Shown: positions 42,762-54,033 of the stretch, piece by piece
Layout of the letters: every line of letters begins with the position of its first letter
Position numbering within the stretch: position 1 is the stretch's first letter
NCBI GenBank assembly: GCA_030605475.1
Contig: JAUWIG010000040.1
Location: forward strand, 34,991-98,990
Reading direction: 5' to 3'
Source of the DNA: Planctomycetota bacterium
GTDB taxonomy: Bacteria; Planctomycetota; Phycisphaerae; Sedimentisphaerales; Anaerobacaceae
Length of the DNA stretch: 64,000 nt
Position numbers and translations under genes: made by a program
Notes under the pieces: model-generated
Database searches by the model: none
Told to the model about the DNA's origin: nothing
The model's input: the letters and a program-made list of their open reading frames with translations, nothing else

Positions 42762-44040
42762 CTTTTTGCTCCCTGTAAATCCAGATAAGCAAGGTCATAA
42801 TTGCTGCAAAAATTGCTCCGAAAATCCAAAAGTAGAAACCGGCGCTCCAGCTAAACTTTTCTACCAGATAACCTGTTCCAACACCGGTCAAGCTTGCTCC
42901 CAAGTACCCCATTGAATCTATAAAGCCGGTTACTGAAGAAGCAGCTTTACGCGTGCCTAAATCTGCGGGTAAAGTTGTTACCAATAGTACGTGGGGACCG
43001 AAAGTAAAAAAGCCGATGAATAATAAAATAATCAAACTTAACACCCAATTATCACTAGGACATGCTTTAAATAAATAACAAAAGACAGCCAATAAAATCA
43101 GCATCATAAAAGCGACTGGTGCCCTGCGCTTTTTAAATATTCTGTCGGACGCCCAGCCGGCAAAGATGGCTCCTAATCCACCGGCAACAGGGAAAGCAAT
43201 GGCCTTGTAAGCAGCTGTAGAAATCGTCGCACCCTGTTCCTCAAACATATATGTAGGCGCCCAGGACATAAAACCGTAGCGAACAATATTCAACCCGAAT
43301 AACCCAAGGCCGGCAAACCAGACATAAGGATTTAAAAGTGTAATTTTCAGGGTCTTGCGAAAGCCTATGTGAGCATCTTTGCGAATCTCTCGGCTTTCAA
43401 GGCCTTTTTCTTGTTCCTCTAAGCTTGGCAGGCCCACTTCTTCAGGTGCATTTCGAGCACGAATAAACCAGTGGACAGCAATAAATATACAAAATACAGC
43501 AGGGAGCCAAAAGGTAAAACGCCAATTGAAGTACTTTGCAATAGAACCAGCTACAAACCAGGAAACAGCTCCTCCAATAATGTAGCTTGTGCCGAGGCGC
43601 CCGGAAATTTTACCTCTTATGTTATGTGGGAACCAGTTCGCCATCGCCTTGACCGTTGGTCCCCATCCCATTGCCTGAAAATATCCGTTCAGCCCCCACA
43701 CTACTACCATAAGGCCTAATATCCCACCACCAAAGCCGAATATAATGTTCAGCACCGCTGAGGACAATAAGCCTAATGTAATTATACGCCTTGAATTTAG
43801 TTTGTCTCCAAGTTGACCATTTATGAATTGGCCTACCGCATATAATAGAAACAAACTGCTCAGTACCAGGCCCATACTGGATTTTGTCAAATTGAACTCT
43901 TCCATTATTTTAGGCATAGCAATGGAGATGTTCACCCGGCAAAGATAGAAAGAGGCGTAGGTCACCCACATAAGAAAAAACATCTTCTTTTGCCATGCGC
44001 CAATTGATTTGGATGTTGATGTATTTAAAGCTTCTTCCAT
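42748..44040 (-). CDS. Organophosphate:phosphate antiporter (MFS, OPA/GlpT family)
   Basis: 430 residues, twelve membrane helices. The two substrate-binding arginines of GlpT have counterparts in YLCRVNISIAMP (helix 1) and NIVRYGFMSWAPTYM (helix 7). YFQAMGWGPTVKAMANWF is the OPA-family helix 4 signature. GlpT exchanges glycerol 3-phosphate for phosphate; here it would import a phosphorylated alcohol or export a product. Placed between the cytidylyltransferase and the phosphodiesterase genes, it points to an organophosphate substrate for this module. Confidence 0.87.
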   Translation of the reverse strand: MEEALNTSTSKSIGAWQKKMFFLMWVTYASFYLCRVNISIAMPKIMEEFNLTKSSMGLVLSSLFLLYAVGQFINGQLGDKLNSRRIITLGLLSSAVLNIIFGFGGGILGLMVVVWGLNGYFQAMGWGPTVKAMANWFPHNIRGKISGRLGTSYIIGGAVSWFVAGSIAKYFNWRFTFWLPAVFCIFIAVHWFIRARNAPEEVGLPSLEEQEKGLESREIRKDAHIGFRKTLKITLLNPYVWFAGLGLFGLNIVRYGFMSWAPTYMFEEQGATISTAAYKAIAFPVAGGLGAIFAGWASDRIFKKRRAPVAFMMLILLAVFCYLFKACPSDNWVLSLIILLFIGFFTFGPHVLLVTTLPADLGTRKAASSVTGFIDSMGYLGASLTGVGTGYLVEKFSWSAGFYFWIFGAIFAAIMTLLIWIYREQKVEDK

Positions 44041-44065
44041 TTGTCATTCCTTTCGGGTTTAATTT

Positions 44066-44488
44066 TTATTTCCGGTTGCTTCGTTTTACCTTATCTTTTA
44101 TCTTCCTTGATGACCGTGTGGGAAAGTAGGGTATCACAATGACCTTACCACCGATGCTCTCCATATATTCTCTTGCCTTTTCAATATCTTCCTCGGCGTG
44201 ACTTGAGCTCTCCATTAGAACGTCTGGCTTAATCTTCATTACATTTGGCATCGGCGAATAAGTCTTTTGTGCAACCGCAAGGTCTACGTATTTTATCGCG
44301 CTTGCGAGCTCTATTCTGTCCTCAAATGAAAGTACCGGTTTGGGCTTTTTCTCCATAACCGCCTTATCGGTAAGAATCCCTACGATTAATTTTCCATCTT
44401 CGCCCGCAATTGCTTTTGCGTTTTGCATCATTATTAAATGTCCCTTATGGACAATATCTAATACATAATACGAATAGACTATTTTCAT
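44066..44488 (-). CDS. HxGH-type cytidylyltransferase of the organophosphate module
   Basis: About 140 residues: YSYYVLDIVHKGHLIMMQNA (HxGH as HKGH), VGILTDKAVMEKKP, LSFEDRIELASAIKYVD, and PTRSSRKIK where TagD has its RTxGIST segment. The LTDKAV and PNVMKIKPDV stretches resemble the cytidylyltransferase domain attached to some phosphoenolpyruvate mutases, so the activated compound might be a phosphonate or a phospho-alcohol. ATG at 44486-44488 has GGAAA upstream; an in-frame start twelve codons earlier is less likely. Confidence 0.82.
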   Translation of the reverse strand: MKIVYSYYVLDIVHKGHLIMMQNAKAIAGEDGKLIVGILTDKAVMEKKPKPVLSFEDRIELASAIKYVDLAVAQKTYSPMPNVMKIKPDVLMESSSHAEEDIEKAREYMESIGGKVIVIPYFPTRSSRKIKDKVKRSNRK

Positions 44489-44545
44489 CTCTATTTCCTT
44501 TCCTAATGTTTCACTTTTCGGCAATCTACAGGTAAAGGTTGATAT

Positions 44546-46045
44546 TTATTTAATCCCGGATACTACGGAAAATTTCCAGTCCATCAGGATGTCATCGTTT
44601 CCGAATTTCATGTTGTAGGCTTTTTGGACAAAAACGCCGCAATCATAATGCATTTTCTTAATAATATCTATGTTGCGGAAAGGAAGCCCTGAATTTTCAA
44701 GCCAGTTGTTCAAGCTCATATCCTTCAATATCACCGTCCTGGAAGTGATTTTTCGAAACCCCTGCCGTACCAGAAGGTTAACCAGGTCGTCTAAAAGGAA
44801 TGTGATTCTGTCTTCCTTAAAACGGAACATATCTTTGTAAAACTGGATAGAGTGGTAGTCGGGTGGATTGCCCTCACAAAGAACGAATCTTCCTCCCGCC
44901 TTGAGAACACGGTGGACCTCGTCCATAGCTTTTTCGAGGTTGTTTGCATGATGAAAAACCATACGGGCTGTTACCAAATCAAAGTCGTTGTCCTTAAACC
45001 CTTGCAAATTTTCCATTTCTCTGATGGAAAGCTTAAAACCGTAGGATGCACCTATTTTGTCTAACATGCCCTGACTAATATCTATGCCGTAATAGTCAGC
45101 TTCCGGGCACTGTTTTTTAAGGGCCATTAGTACTTTTCCGGTGCCTGTGCCGACATCTAAAACCTTCTCACCTCTTAGAACTCCTACAATTTCAACAATA
45201 GCGTTTAGTAGTTCACCTTTACTTACCCAATCCAGACTATTATAGAATTTGGCTCGATTGTCCCAATTGGTTTTCCTTTTCACTAAACGGCGCACAAACT
45301 TAGTGTCCGTCAACGCCCTTTCATAGTCCTCAGGCGTATCAATTTCCATCCATCCTCGTTCGATAATAACACAATGCAGTGGGACCCCTAACTCAGTCAT
45401 CTCCTGAAAAATATCTGTCTGCCAGGCTTTCTCAAATACATCTGCCTGACCGAAGGGCTTACCGGAATAATGTTTTTTCGCTCTGTCGTAATTTCTTTTC
45501 AGTATCTCTATTCCCCGGCCGGAGCACCTCACCATCCCGATAAATTGTCCCTGGGTTTCATATTCTTCTGTTCGCCTTTTACCTATTTCCTGAATACGGT
45601 TTTCGGAATCAAAGTACACCATTTCGAGCTCTTCCAGGGCGATTGTGCTGCGCTGTCGAATGGCTTCCTTCCAGTTGACCATAACTCCCACAGCGATGTC
45701 ATGACTTGACTCAATAAGACGCTTTACGACCTGCTCTTCGTAAAGGATGTCTGCATAAAGAATTAATATATCCCCGGCCATTTCCTTCCGGGCACAAAAA
45801 AGAGAGTGCAGCATATTCGTGCTGGCATAATCAGGATTATCGTAATATTTTAATCCTGGAACATTAATTTTTTCACCTTCATACCCTCGGACAACGGAAA
45901 TATCGTCAACGCCGCAGGCATGAAGGGTATTTATCTGAATCTCAAACAATGTATTGTCTTCGATGCTAATTAAACATTTTGGTAGTCCCTCGCAGATTTT
46001 ACCGAGGCGAGAGCCTTTACCAGCAGCTAAGATTATCGCTTTCAT
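44546..46045 (-). CDS. Sugar/alcohol-phosphate nucleotidyltransferase fused to a methyltransferase
   Basis: 499 residues. Residues 1-240 are a LicC/PntC-type nucleotidyltransferase: AIILAAGKGSRLG, PKCLISI, YYDNPDYASTNMLHSLFCAR and DILILYADILYE, then a C-terminal EIDTPEDYERA. Residues 270-450 are a class I methyltransferase: VLDVGTGTGKVLMALKKQ, YYGIDISQGMLDKI, ARMVFHHANNLEKAM, LKAGGRFVLCEGNPP. The N-terminal type activates phosphocholine (LicC) or 2-aminoethylphosphonate (PntC). The fused methyltransferase might methylate the same head group, for example phosphoethanolamine to phosphocholine. The fusion is unusual; substrate assignment is inference. Confidence 0.85.
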   Translation of the reverse strand: MKAIILAAGKGSRLGKICEGLPKCLISIEDNTLFEIQINTLHACGVDDISVVRGYEGEKINVPGLKYYDNPDYASTNMLHSLFCARKEMAGDILILYADILYEEQVVKRLIESSHDIAVGVMVNWKEAIRQRSTIALEELEMVYFDSENRIQEIGKRRTEEYETQGQFIGMVRCSGRGIEILKRNYDRAKKHYSGKPFGQADVFEKAWQTDIFQEMTELGVPLHCVIIERGWMEIDTPEDYERALTDTKFVRRLVKRKTNWDNRAKFYNSLDWVSKGELLNAIVEIVGVLRGEKVLDVGTGTGKVLMALKKQCPEADYYGIDISQGMLDKIGASYGFKLSIREMENLQGFKDNDFDLVTARMVFHHANNLEKAMDEVHRVLKAGGRFVLCEGNPPDYHSIQFYKDMFRFKEDRITFLLDDLVNLLVRQGFRKITSRTVILKDMSLNNWLENSGLPFRNIDIIKKMHYDCGVFVQKAYNMKFGNDDILMDWKFSVVSGIK

Positions 46046-46146
46046 TTTGATTGATGCCTTTAGTTTATTCTGTAGAAATTTTTAGTGCGAATATGGGGTA
46101 TTCAACAGATACCCTTTTGGTAACTGACAGATAAGCAAACGCTTCA

Positions 46147-46659
46147 TTATGAATCCCTGTAAAGCTCTCGATACTTTTCAAGGGCCTTTTCGTTCGACTT
46201 AAATGCCAATTCAGGAATGTCATCTATAGGGAAAAAACGAGCTTCTTGGGCATCGTCCCCTGCTCTAATTTCGCCGTCAACATGTTCAACCTCGTAGCAC
46301 AGCACCAGCATATTTCCATAGAATGAATCATTTGCTGTTTGCGCGTCCAACAGACGAACTATACGACCTTTTACCTCCGTCTCTTCTTCTAATTCACGCA
46401 GGGCTGCATCCTCAATACTCTCATCGGCCTCGGCAAATCCGATGGGTAAACACCACCTGTTTTTATAAGGCTCATTTTTTCTTAATATGAGTAGAACCTC
46501 TCTCTTCGCATTCACTAATACAGAACTTACTACTGGAAGAGGATTAACATAAAACACTGTTTCACATCGTCGGCAGCGTTCTCTCGCACGCCCGTCTATC
46601 ACAGCGATTTCAAGCTTTTCTCCGCAATGCGGGCAGTATGTATACGGTTTATTTGCCAT
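46147..46659 (-). CDS. NUDIX hydrolase with zinc ribbon
   Basis: 170 residues. N-terminal zinc ribbon CPHCGEKL...CRRC (residues 9-32), then the NUDIX box GFAEADESIEDAALRELEEE, matching GX5EX7REUXEEXGU with Thr in place of the final Gly. Related to the NADH pyrophosphatase NudC branch but short, with no SQPWPFP-like motif. Probably clears or interconverts nucleotide-linked compounds (NDP-sugars or CDP-alcohols) made in this locus. It starts after the flippase gene (30-base gap). Confidence 0.85.
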   Translation of the reverse strand: MANKPYTYCPHCGEKLEIAVIDGRARERCRRCETVFYVNPLPVVSSVLVNAKREVLLILRKNEPYKNRWCLPIGFAEADESIEDAALRELEEETEVKGRIVRLLDAQTANDSFYGNMLVLCYEVEHVDGEIRAGDDAQEARFFPIDDIPELAFKSNEKALEKYRELYRDS

Positions 46660-46689
46660 TTACATCTTCAACTTCGCTCAAGTGATACC

Positions 46690-48243
46690 TCAATCGCTAC
46701 TTTTTCGCAGAGCAACGTGGACAAATCGTCTTCGCTCGGTTGCATCCAGGCTCAGAAGCCAACTGCTTGCGAGCGTCAGGGCCATTGTGGTAATTATTAC
46801 GGCAGCGATTTGAAGCCACGAATTGGGCGGCGCCACATATTTCCATACGCTTATCATAGCTACGCTGGGCAATACTCCCAACAGGGCCGGCCACCAAACC
46901 CTGCGAATACTTTCCCTTGCGGAAATATGCATTTTCCAGTTAAAATATATCGGTAAGACTATGCCGGATATTGACACTATCGGAAAAAAATTAGACCAGG
47001 CTATTCCGAGCAATCCCAAATTAAACACTTTTACCGAAACAATAGAAGCCGAGACGCAAAGCAGGGCCATCAGTGCTGTGAAAATACCAAAAAGTTTATG
47101 TTCTCCACGGCCCACGAGCACGAGGAAGTTACTGTGCTGTGCCAATCTCAAACAGTGTCCCACGGTCAGGATGGCAAGGATGGTCCCCATACTGTTTATT
47201 ACAGCCGGGTCCCGGAACTTTTCGCCAACCCATATCCACAGGAACTCTTTACCCATTACAACGAGGAAACATCCAGCCGGGATAATCAACAGCAGACTGT
47301 ATTTTTGTGTTAGAAATGATATCTCGCGTACTCGCGAGTGTTCGTCTCTGGCGTCAAGGTCGCTGACCGCCGGCTTTATGGCCGCTGCGAAAGCATGCAG
47401 AAATTGAGAGAGCAGTAGAACCCCCGCAGCTGCAATAGCAAATTGGCTGACCTCCGTAGTGCCAATAAAGATGCCAATGACCAAATCACTGGCCTTGTAG
47501 ATTATGAGAGCTCCCATCGCATACAAAAAGGTATTTATTCCATAAGCCAGCATCTCTCTGAGAAACTTGAAATCTATGCTCGTCAAGGACAGCGAAACTT
47601 GTGGCAGCAATTTCCTGGCAAAGATAAATTGCAAAGCTCTCACAGCAACTTCACTGATTCCGAATACCAGTCCCATCGTAATCAGGCTGTAACCACGCAA
47701 AAGTAACACAACCAGCAATATTGTTCGCAGCAGCAGAAAGACAAGCACCACTAAGTTGATGATGTCGTACCGCTGCAGACCGCTTAGTACCGCACTGGAC
47801 AGATGCAGCGGCATCGCAAGGGCAAAGCAGAATCCAACCACCAGCACGAGCATACCGGCAGCGGTGACCATATCAGGATTGATAGCGAACCAGGAACCGA
47901 TATTGTAGTAAATCAGCAGACTTGCCAGGACGAGCACAATTGCCACAGTCGAAAAGAAAAACAGTGATGTATTGATTACTCGCTGTATCCCATCGTTGTC
48001 GCTTTTTGCCAGGTATATAGGAATGTATCTGTTTACAGCGCTATTTAGACCCATACTTAACAGGTTTCGATACCGAAAGATAGAGCCAATAAGTACCCAT
48101 ATGCCATATCGCTCTTCACCAAGCTGTCCGAGAAAGAAGCGTATTAAGAAAAAGCCGACAACCGCATTGCTTACTAACGCCACAACATTAAAAAGTGTGT
48201 TGTGAATCAGTTTTTTCGATGTCGTAATACGTTGTTCGCTCAT
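46690..48243 (-). CDS. Wzx-like lipid-linked oligosaccharide flippase
   Basis: 517 residues with 12-14 membrane segments, MATE/MVF-like polysaccharide transport family: start TLFNVVALVSNAVVGFFLIRF, YGIWVLIGSIFRYRNLLSMG, NSAVNRYIPIYLAKSDN, and APPNSW at the C-terminal half. It would flip undecaprenyl-linked repeat units for polymerisation by the Wzy/WaaL-like protein. Follows fcl by 21 bases. Confidence 0.88.
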   Translation of the reverse strand: MSEQRITTSKKLIHNTLFNVVALVSNAVVGFFLIRFFLGQLGEERYGIWVLIGSIFRYRNLLSMGLNSAVNRYIPIYLAKSDNDGIQRVINTSLFFFSTVAIVLVLASLLIYYNIGSWFAINPDMVTAAGMLVLVVGFCFALAMPLHLSSAVLSGLQRYDIINLVVLVFLLLRTILLVVLLLRGYSLITMGLVFGISEVAVRALQFIFARKLLPQVSLSLTSIDFKFLREMLAYGINTFLYAMGALIIYKASDLVIGIFIGTTEVSQFAIAAAGVLLLSQFLHAFAAAIKPAVSDLDARDEHSRVREISFLTQKYSLLLIIPAGCFLVVMGKEFLWIWVGEKFRDPAVINSMGTILAILTVGHCLRLAQHSNFLVLVGRGEHKLFGIFTALMALLCVSASIVSVKVFNLGLLGIAWSNFFPIVSISGIVLPIYFNWKMHISARESIRRVWWPALLGVLPSVAMISVWKYVAPPNSWLQIAAVIITTMALTLASSWLLSLDATERRRFVHVALRKSSD

Positions 48244-48264
48244 ACTTCTTTAAGTGCGCCTCGG

Positions 48265-50225
<1,961 letters not shown>

Positions 50226-50296
50226 GTTAATTCAACTCCTATTCAGGCCTTATGTTTGGCAGTAGCACCTTAAGGAAATTTGTTTTGCAACTAGGA

Positions 50297-53017
50297 TTAA
50301 AATTCAGCCAACCCGGCTCCTGCTACGGTTATGCAGTTGATAATCCCAGGTCTCAAGCCATTAGGCTTATAATATTTCTTGACCAGGGCTTGCCGGACCG
50401 CGTCCACCGCTTCTTTTTTCGCAATAATCATAATGCAGCCGCCAAGGCCCGCACCGGCAATCTGGGCACCTGCCACACCTGGCACTGAACAGGCGATATC
50501 AACCATCCTGTCAATCTCTTCAGTACTGCAGCCGTAGCTGCCAGGTTGCATATATAACTGTGCCTTGAGCACGTGATTTGGGTCTTCGCTGCGCAGGTCA
50601 GCAATTAGTCTGTTAAGTGCCGTATCACTGTAGTCTGTCTGTGAGGGTTGATACTCTCCCTTCGAGTTTGCTCGCGACACTCGGTCTCCATCATGACTAA
50701 TTCTCATCAGTTGGCCAAAGTGTTCAACTTCTCCCTGGACTAAATAATCTATACATATTTTGCTGCGCAGACATTCAGCGGCTCCAAAAAGCAGCACTCC
50801 CCGTATGTTATATACTCCTGGGTCGCGGTGCGACGAGAAATTTGAATCTATCATTTCTTGATGTTCTCTGGAAAGGCTTCTCTCAAAATCCTTCCGCGTC
50901 ATGAACTCCGGAACTTTCAACAGCATCCGGTAAATGTCACTTGTGGTGCAAGCCAGCCTGTCCGGATTGAGGTCGCGAACGTATTCGGTCGTGCCGGCAA
51001 TTTCTGGACAGCGCAGCTTCAGGAGTTCAAGCCCTAAATTATAGCTGGCAATCCTTGAGTTAAACTTGTCCTTGGCTGAACTGCTCTTGGCAGCTTTGAT
51101 GTGGCTGTTGGCAATGATGATTTGGTAATCACGGGGGGCATCTATGATTCTCTCGACCATGAACGGCAAATAGCGCACTTGGGCTATCTTGCCCCTTTGG
51201 CCCAGATATATTGCTGCATGGTCTCCCTTTCCACCGCGGGAACCTACGAACCATTCTCCTTCCCCGCAGAGGTCGATAAACTGTTGGCTGGTCAATTCCA
51301 GGTTATTCAATGCGATGGCCGCCTGCAATGTTGCCACCACGAGCGTTGAACTGCTGCTCAGACCGGCTGCTATCGGCACGTTACCATACAACGCGACGTT
51401 CATACCTTGTATCTTCAAATCATTGTACTTGTGCTGCAGTCGCAACATAGCTGCCTCGAGGTAGTTGCCCCATTCGCCCCCGACCGAGCGCAACATACTG
51501 CGGACCCAATCACTGTTTACGAAATCGAGCCAGTCGCTCCAGGCAAACCGCCCGATTAGTTCGGCGATATTGAACTGCTGCGACTTGAACTTCTTTGGTT
51601 CTGTATTGACCGCAATCACGGTGTTATCATTCCGCAGCCCCGCCACGGCGATTGTCTCCCGATGCAGTGCGAGGAAGTTATTAAAACCTCCCCGATGGTC
51701 CACATGCCGGCCCATAAGATTGATTCGCCCCGGAGCCCTGACAATCACCACCTTCTCGTCAAACCCAAATCGTTTGCCGTAACGTTTCAGAACCTTCAGC
51801 AATTCTTTGCGCTTCTCAGCATGTAATTCTTTGTGCTGGCCGTAGATTTTGCGCAGCCACGTTTTAAGTCTGCCTGACCCCAAATCGACCTTGCCTATCC
51901 ATTCGCCGACAGTACAATATTGATTCTTCTTGAGATAGGGCCTGAGATAGGTAATACTTTGTTGACTCGTCTGAAGCTTTCTTCGCCGCGCGTAATCCTG
52001 TATAGCCAACAGTTCATCGGGTGAGTTAAATCCCTGAATCAATTCCGCGCTCTTCACCGGTACCGTTCTGACCCGAAAGCACCGTTTGCCCGATTCATCG
52101 GTGATGTTGCCCAGATGTTCGACCACGTCGGTCAAATAGTACTCACCCTGTGCATTATTGTTGTCAATCATTGACACACCCTGGTAGAACACCTTGGCAT
52201 TGAACAAATACAAGCTCGGATTGAATTGCTTGCAGCCTCTTTTTATCTGCCGGGCTGTGTAATGCTGCCCTGCGACACGCAAATTATATTTCTCCAAATG
52301 CAGTATTTTTTTGAGCTGTGCCCTCTTGACGCCACCGGATTTGCTCGCCAAATCTAACAGTTCAGGGACAGCAACGCTCATCTTTTTCGGGTCGGAAATG
52401 TGCTTTTTTACAATCTTCATAATCGATGAACCGCTAATCTTTTCGTCCTTAGCCAGTCGTTCCAGCAGTTCGTCAATTGTCGCTTGCTTGGCCAGGTCGA
52501 TTTGCTCGATGACCCCGACTGCCTGGCCTGTTTCATCGATACAAACACACCCCCTCGATGGCTCTGTCATTGTGGTTCTCGGCGTTGTCAGTAACGCCAA
52601 ATCGGCCTGGTTTCTGACATAACCTTCAACCAGCATTTTCACCGCTGTTGGCTCGATGTACTTATCGCCAAGCGTGACTAAAACCGGGCCGGTATGTCCC
52701 AGCTCTTGAAGCGCATTGGCAGCAATTTTACCGGCGTGCCCGGTCCCCAGCTGTGGCGATTGATATACAAACATTGCTTGCGGATACACCCGGCCGACCG
52801 TCCCCAGAACCTGTTCCGCCATCGACCCAACAACCACAAGGAACTTATCGAAACGATTTCTCTTAAATGTCTCGATGATGCGGTTGATAGCAGGCACACC
52901 ATCGATTTCGAAACAGACTTTTGCCGCATCCTCCCGGCCCATCCGTGTGCTTTTGCCGGCTGCAAGGATTACTACTACTGTTTGTTCGGCAAGACTCTTG
53001 TTAGCGTTGGCTTCCAA
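50297..53017 (-). CDS. Nucleotidyltransferase fused to a galactokinase-like GHMP kinase (906 residues)
   Basis: Residues 12-330 form a GlmU-like nucleotidyltransferase: VVILAAGKSTRMG, SPQLGTGHAGKIAANAL, LVTLGDKYIEP, and SLYLFNAKVFYQGV; a left-handed helix is absent. Residues about 410-906 form a GHMP sugar kinase: PGRINLMGRHVDHRGGFNN, PIAAGLSSSSTLVVATLQA (phosphate loop) and AGAGLGGCIMIIAKKE. The galactokinase sugar-binding signature GEHTDY is here GRHVDH, so the sugar may not be galactose. Such a protein could salvage a free sugar into its NDP form in two steps, functionally like Bacteroides Fkp, but the N-terminal domain is a different type. Between gmd and an SDR gene. Confidence 0.82.
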   Translation of the reverse strand: MEANANKSLAEQTVVVILAAGKSTRMGREDAAKVCFEIDGVPAINRIIETFKRNRFDKFLVVVGSMAEQVLGTVGRVYPQAMFVYQSPQLGTGHAGKIAANALQELGHTGPVLVTLGDKYIEPTAVKMLVEGYVRNQADLALLTTPRTTMTEPSRGCVCIDETGQAVGVIEQIDLAKQATIDELLERLAKDEKISGSSIMKIVKKHISDPKKMSVAVPELLDLASKSGGVKRAQLKKILHLEKYNLRVAGQHYTARQIKRGCKQFNPSLYLFNAKVFYQGVSMIDNNNAQGEYYLTDVVEHLGNITDESGKRCFRVRTVPVKSAELIQGFNSPDELLAIQDYARRRKLQTSQQSITYLRPYLKKNQYCTVGEWIGKVDLGSGRLKTWLRKIYGQHKELHAEKRKELLKVLKRYGKRFGFDEKVVIVRAPGRINLMGRHVDHRGGFNNFLALHRETIAVAGLRNDNTVIAVNTEPKKFKSQQFNIAELIGRFAWSDWLDFVNSDWVRSMLRSVGGEWGNYLEAAMLRLQHKYNDLKIQGMNVALYGNVPIAAGLSSSSTLVVATLQAAIALNNLELTSQQFIDLCGEGEWFVGSRGGKGDHAAIYLGQRGKIAQVRYLPFMVERIIDAPRDYQIIIANSHIKAAKSSSAKDKFNSRIASYNLGLELLKLRCPEIAGTTEYVRDLNPDRLACTTSDIYRMLLKVPEFMTRKDFERSLSREHQEMIDSNFSSHRDPGVYNIRGVLLFGAAECLRSKICIDYLVQGEVEHFGQLMRISHDGDRVSRANSKGEYQPSQTDYSDTALNRLIADLRSEDPNHVLKAQLYMQPGSYGCSTEEIDRMVDIACSVPGVAGAQIAGAGLGGCIMIIAKKEAVDAVRQALVKKYYKPNGLRPGIINCITVAGAGLAEF

Positions 53018-53076
53018 GGTATCTCCTCAGAACTTGTCTTTATATTCAGATGATGAGCATATCTTACTTTTTTACC

Positions 53077-54033
53077 CTATTTAAAACTCTCGATAGTCAT
53101 CTGTAGCGTTTCGGTCAAGCTTGTTTTTGGCTCCCAGCCAGTCGCCTCTTTGATTCGCTCCAGGTTCGGCACCCGCCGCATCATATCCTCGATAGGTCTT
53201 CCGTAGGCCACCTCGTAGGGGACGAATTCCTTTTTGCTCTTGCTGCCGGTCATTTCGATAATTTTATCAGCGAGTCCTTCGATAGTAATCTCTTCACTTG
53301 AGCCGATGTTATATACCTTTCCTGCCGCCTCCTCGCAATTCAGCAAACCTATAACCGCATCGACAAGGTCATCAACATAACAAAAGCATCGTCTTTGTTG
53401 ACCTGTGCCATATATCAAAACCGGCTCATTCTTTAACGCCCATTGAACAAAGCGGGGCACCACCATGCCATATTGCCCTGTTTGCCTCGGCCCAATTGTA
53501 TTAAAAAACCTGCCGATTACCACGCCTAATCCATACTGTTGATAAAAAGCCAGACCCAAAAATTCGTCTATCGCCTTACTGCAGGCGTATGACCACCGTG
53601 ACAAACTTGTGCTGCCAAGCACAATGTCGTCATCTTCGCGGAAGGGAACTGCTTCGTTTTTGCCGTAAATTTCACTGCTTGAAGCTATTAAGATTTTTTT
53701 GCCGAACTTATTAACGATATTCAGTACCACCTCGGTGCCACCGATATTGGTTTCTATTGTGTGGACCGGCCTATCGGCTATCAGCTTGACGCCAACAGCC
53801 GCGGCCAAGTGATAGATAATATCGCTGCGCTCTACCAGAGCTTCCATCAGTTTGGCATCGCGGATGTCACCTTCAACAAAATCAAATCTGGAATTTGACT
53901 TGAAACCTTCAATATTTCTTAAACTGCCGGTGCTAAGATTATCAACAACCGCTACCTTGTGACCTTCTTTTAGCAGCCGCTCTGCCAGATAAGAGCCGAT
54001 AAAACCTGCTCCGCCCGTTACTAATACTTTCAT
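53077..54033 (-). CDS. Nucleotide-sugar epimerase/dehydratase (extended SDR)
   Basis: 318 residues: VLVTGGAGFIGSYLAERLL, VVDNLSTGSLRNIEG, HLAAAVGVKLIADRP, SSSEIYGKNEAVPFRE, the YxxxK pair in WSYACSKAIDEF and the segment GRFFNTIGPRQTGQYGMVVP. The NTIGPRQT segment and overall length place it near UDP-glucuronate decarboxylases and UDP-GlcNAc/Glc 4-epimerases; the reaction cannot be fixed by eye. Promoter-proximal gene of the minus-strand glycan operon. Confidence 0.88.
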   Translation of the reverse strand: MKVLVTGGAGFIGSYLAERLLKEGHKVAVVDNLSTGSLRNIEGFKSNSRFDFVEGDIRDAKLMEALVERSDIIYHLAAAVGVKLIADRPVHTIETNIGGTEVVLNIVNKFGKKILIASSSEIYGKNEAVPFREDDDIVLGSTSLSRWSYACSKAIDEFLGLAFYQQYGLGVVIGRFFNTIGPRQTGQYGMVVPRFVQWALKNEPVLIYGTGQQRRCFCYVDDLVDAVIGLLNCEEAAGKVYNIGSSEEITIEGLADKIIEMTGSKSKKEFVPYEVAYGRPIEDMMRRVPNLERIKEATGWEPKTSLTETLQMTIESFK

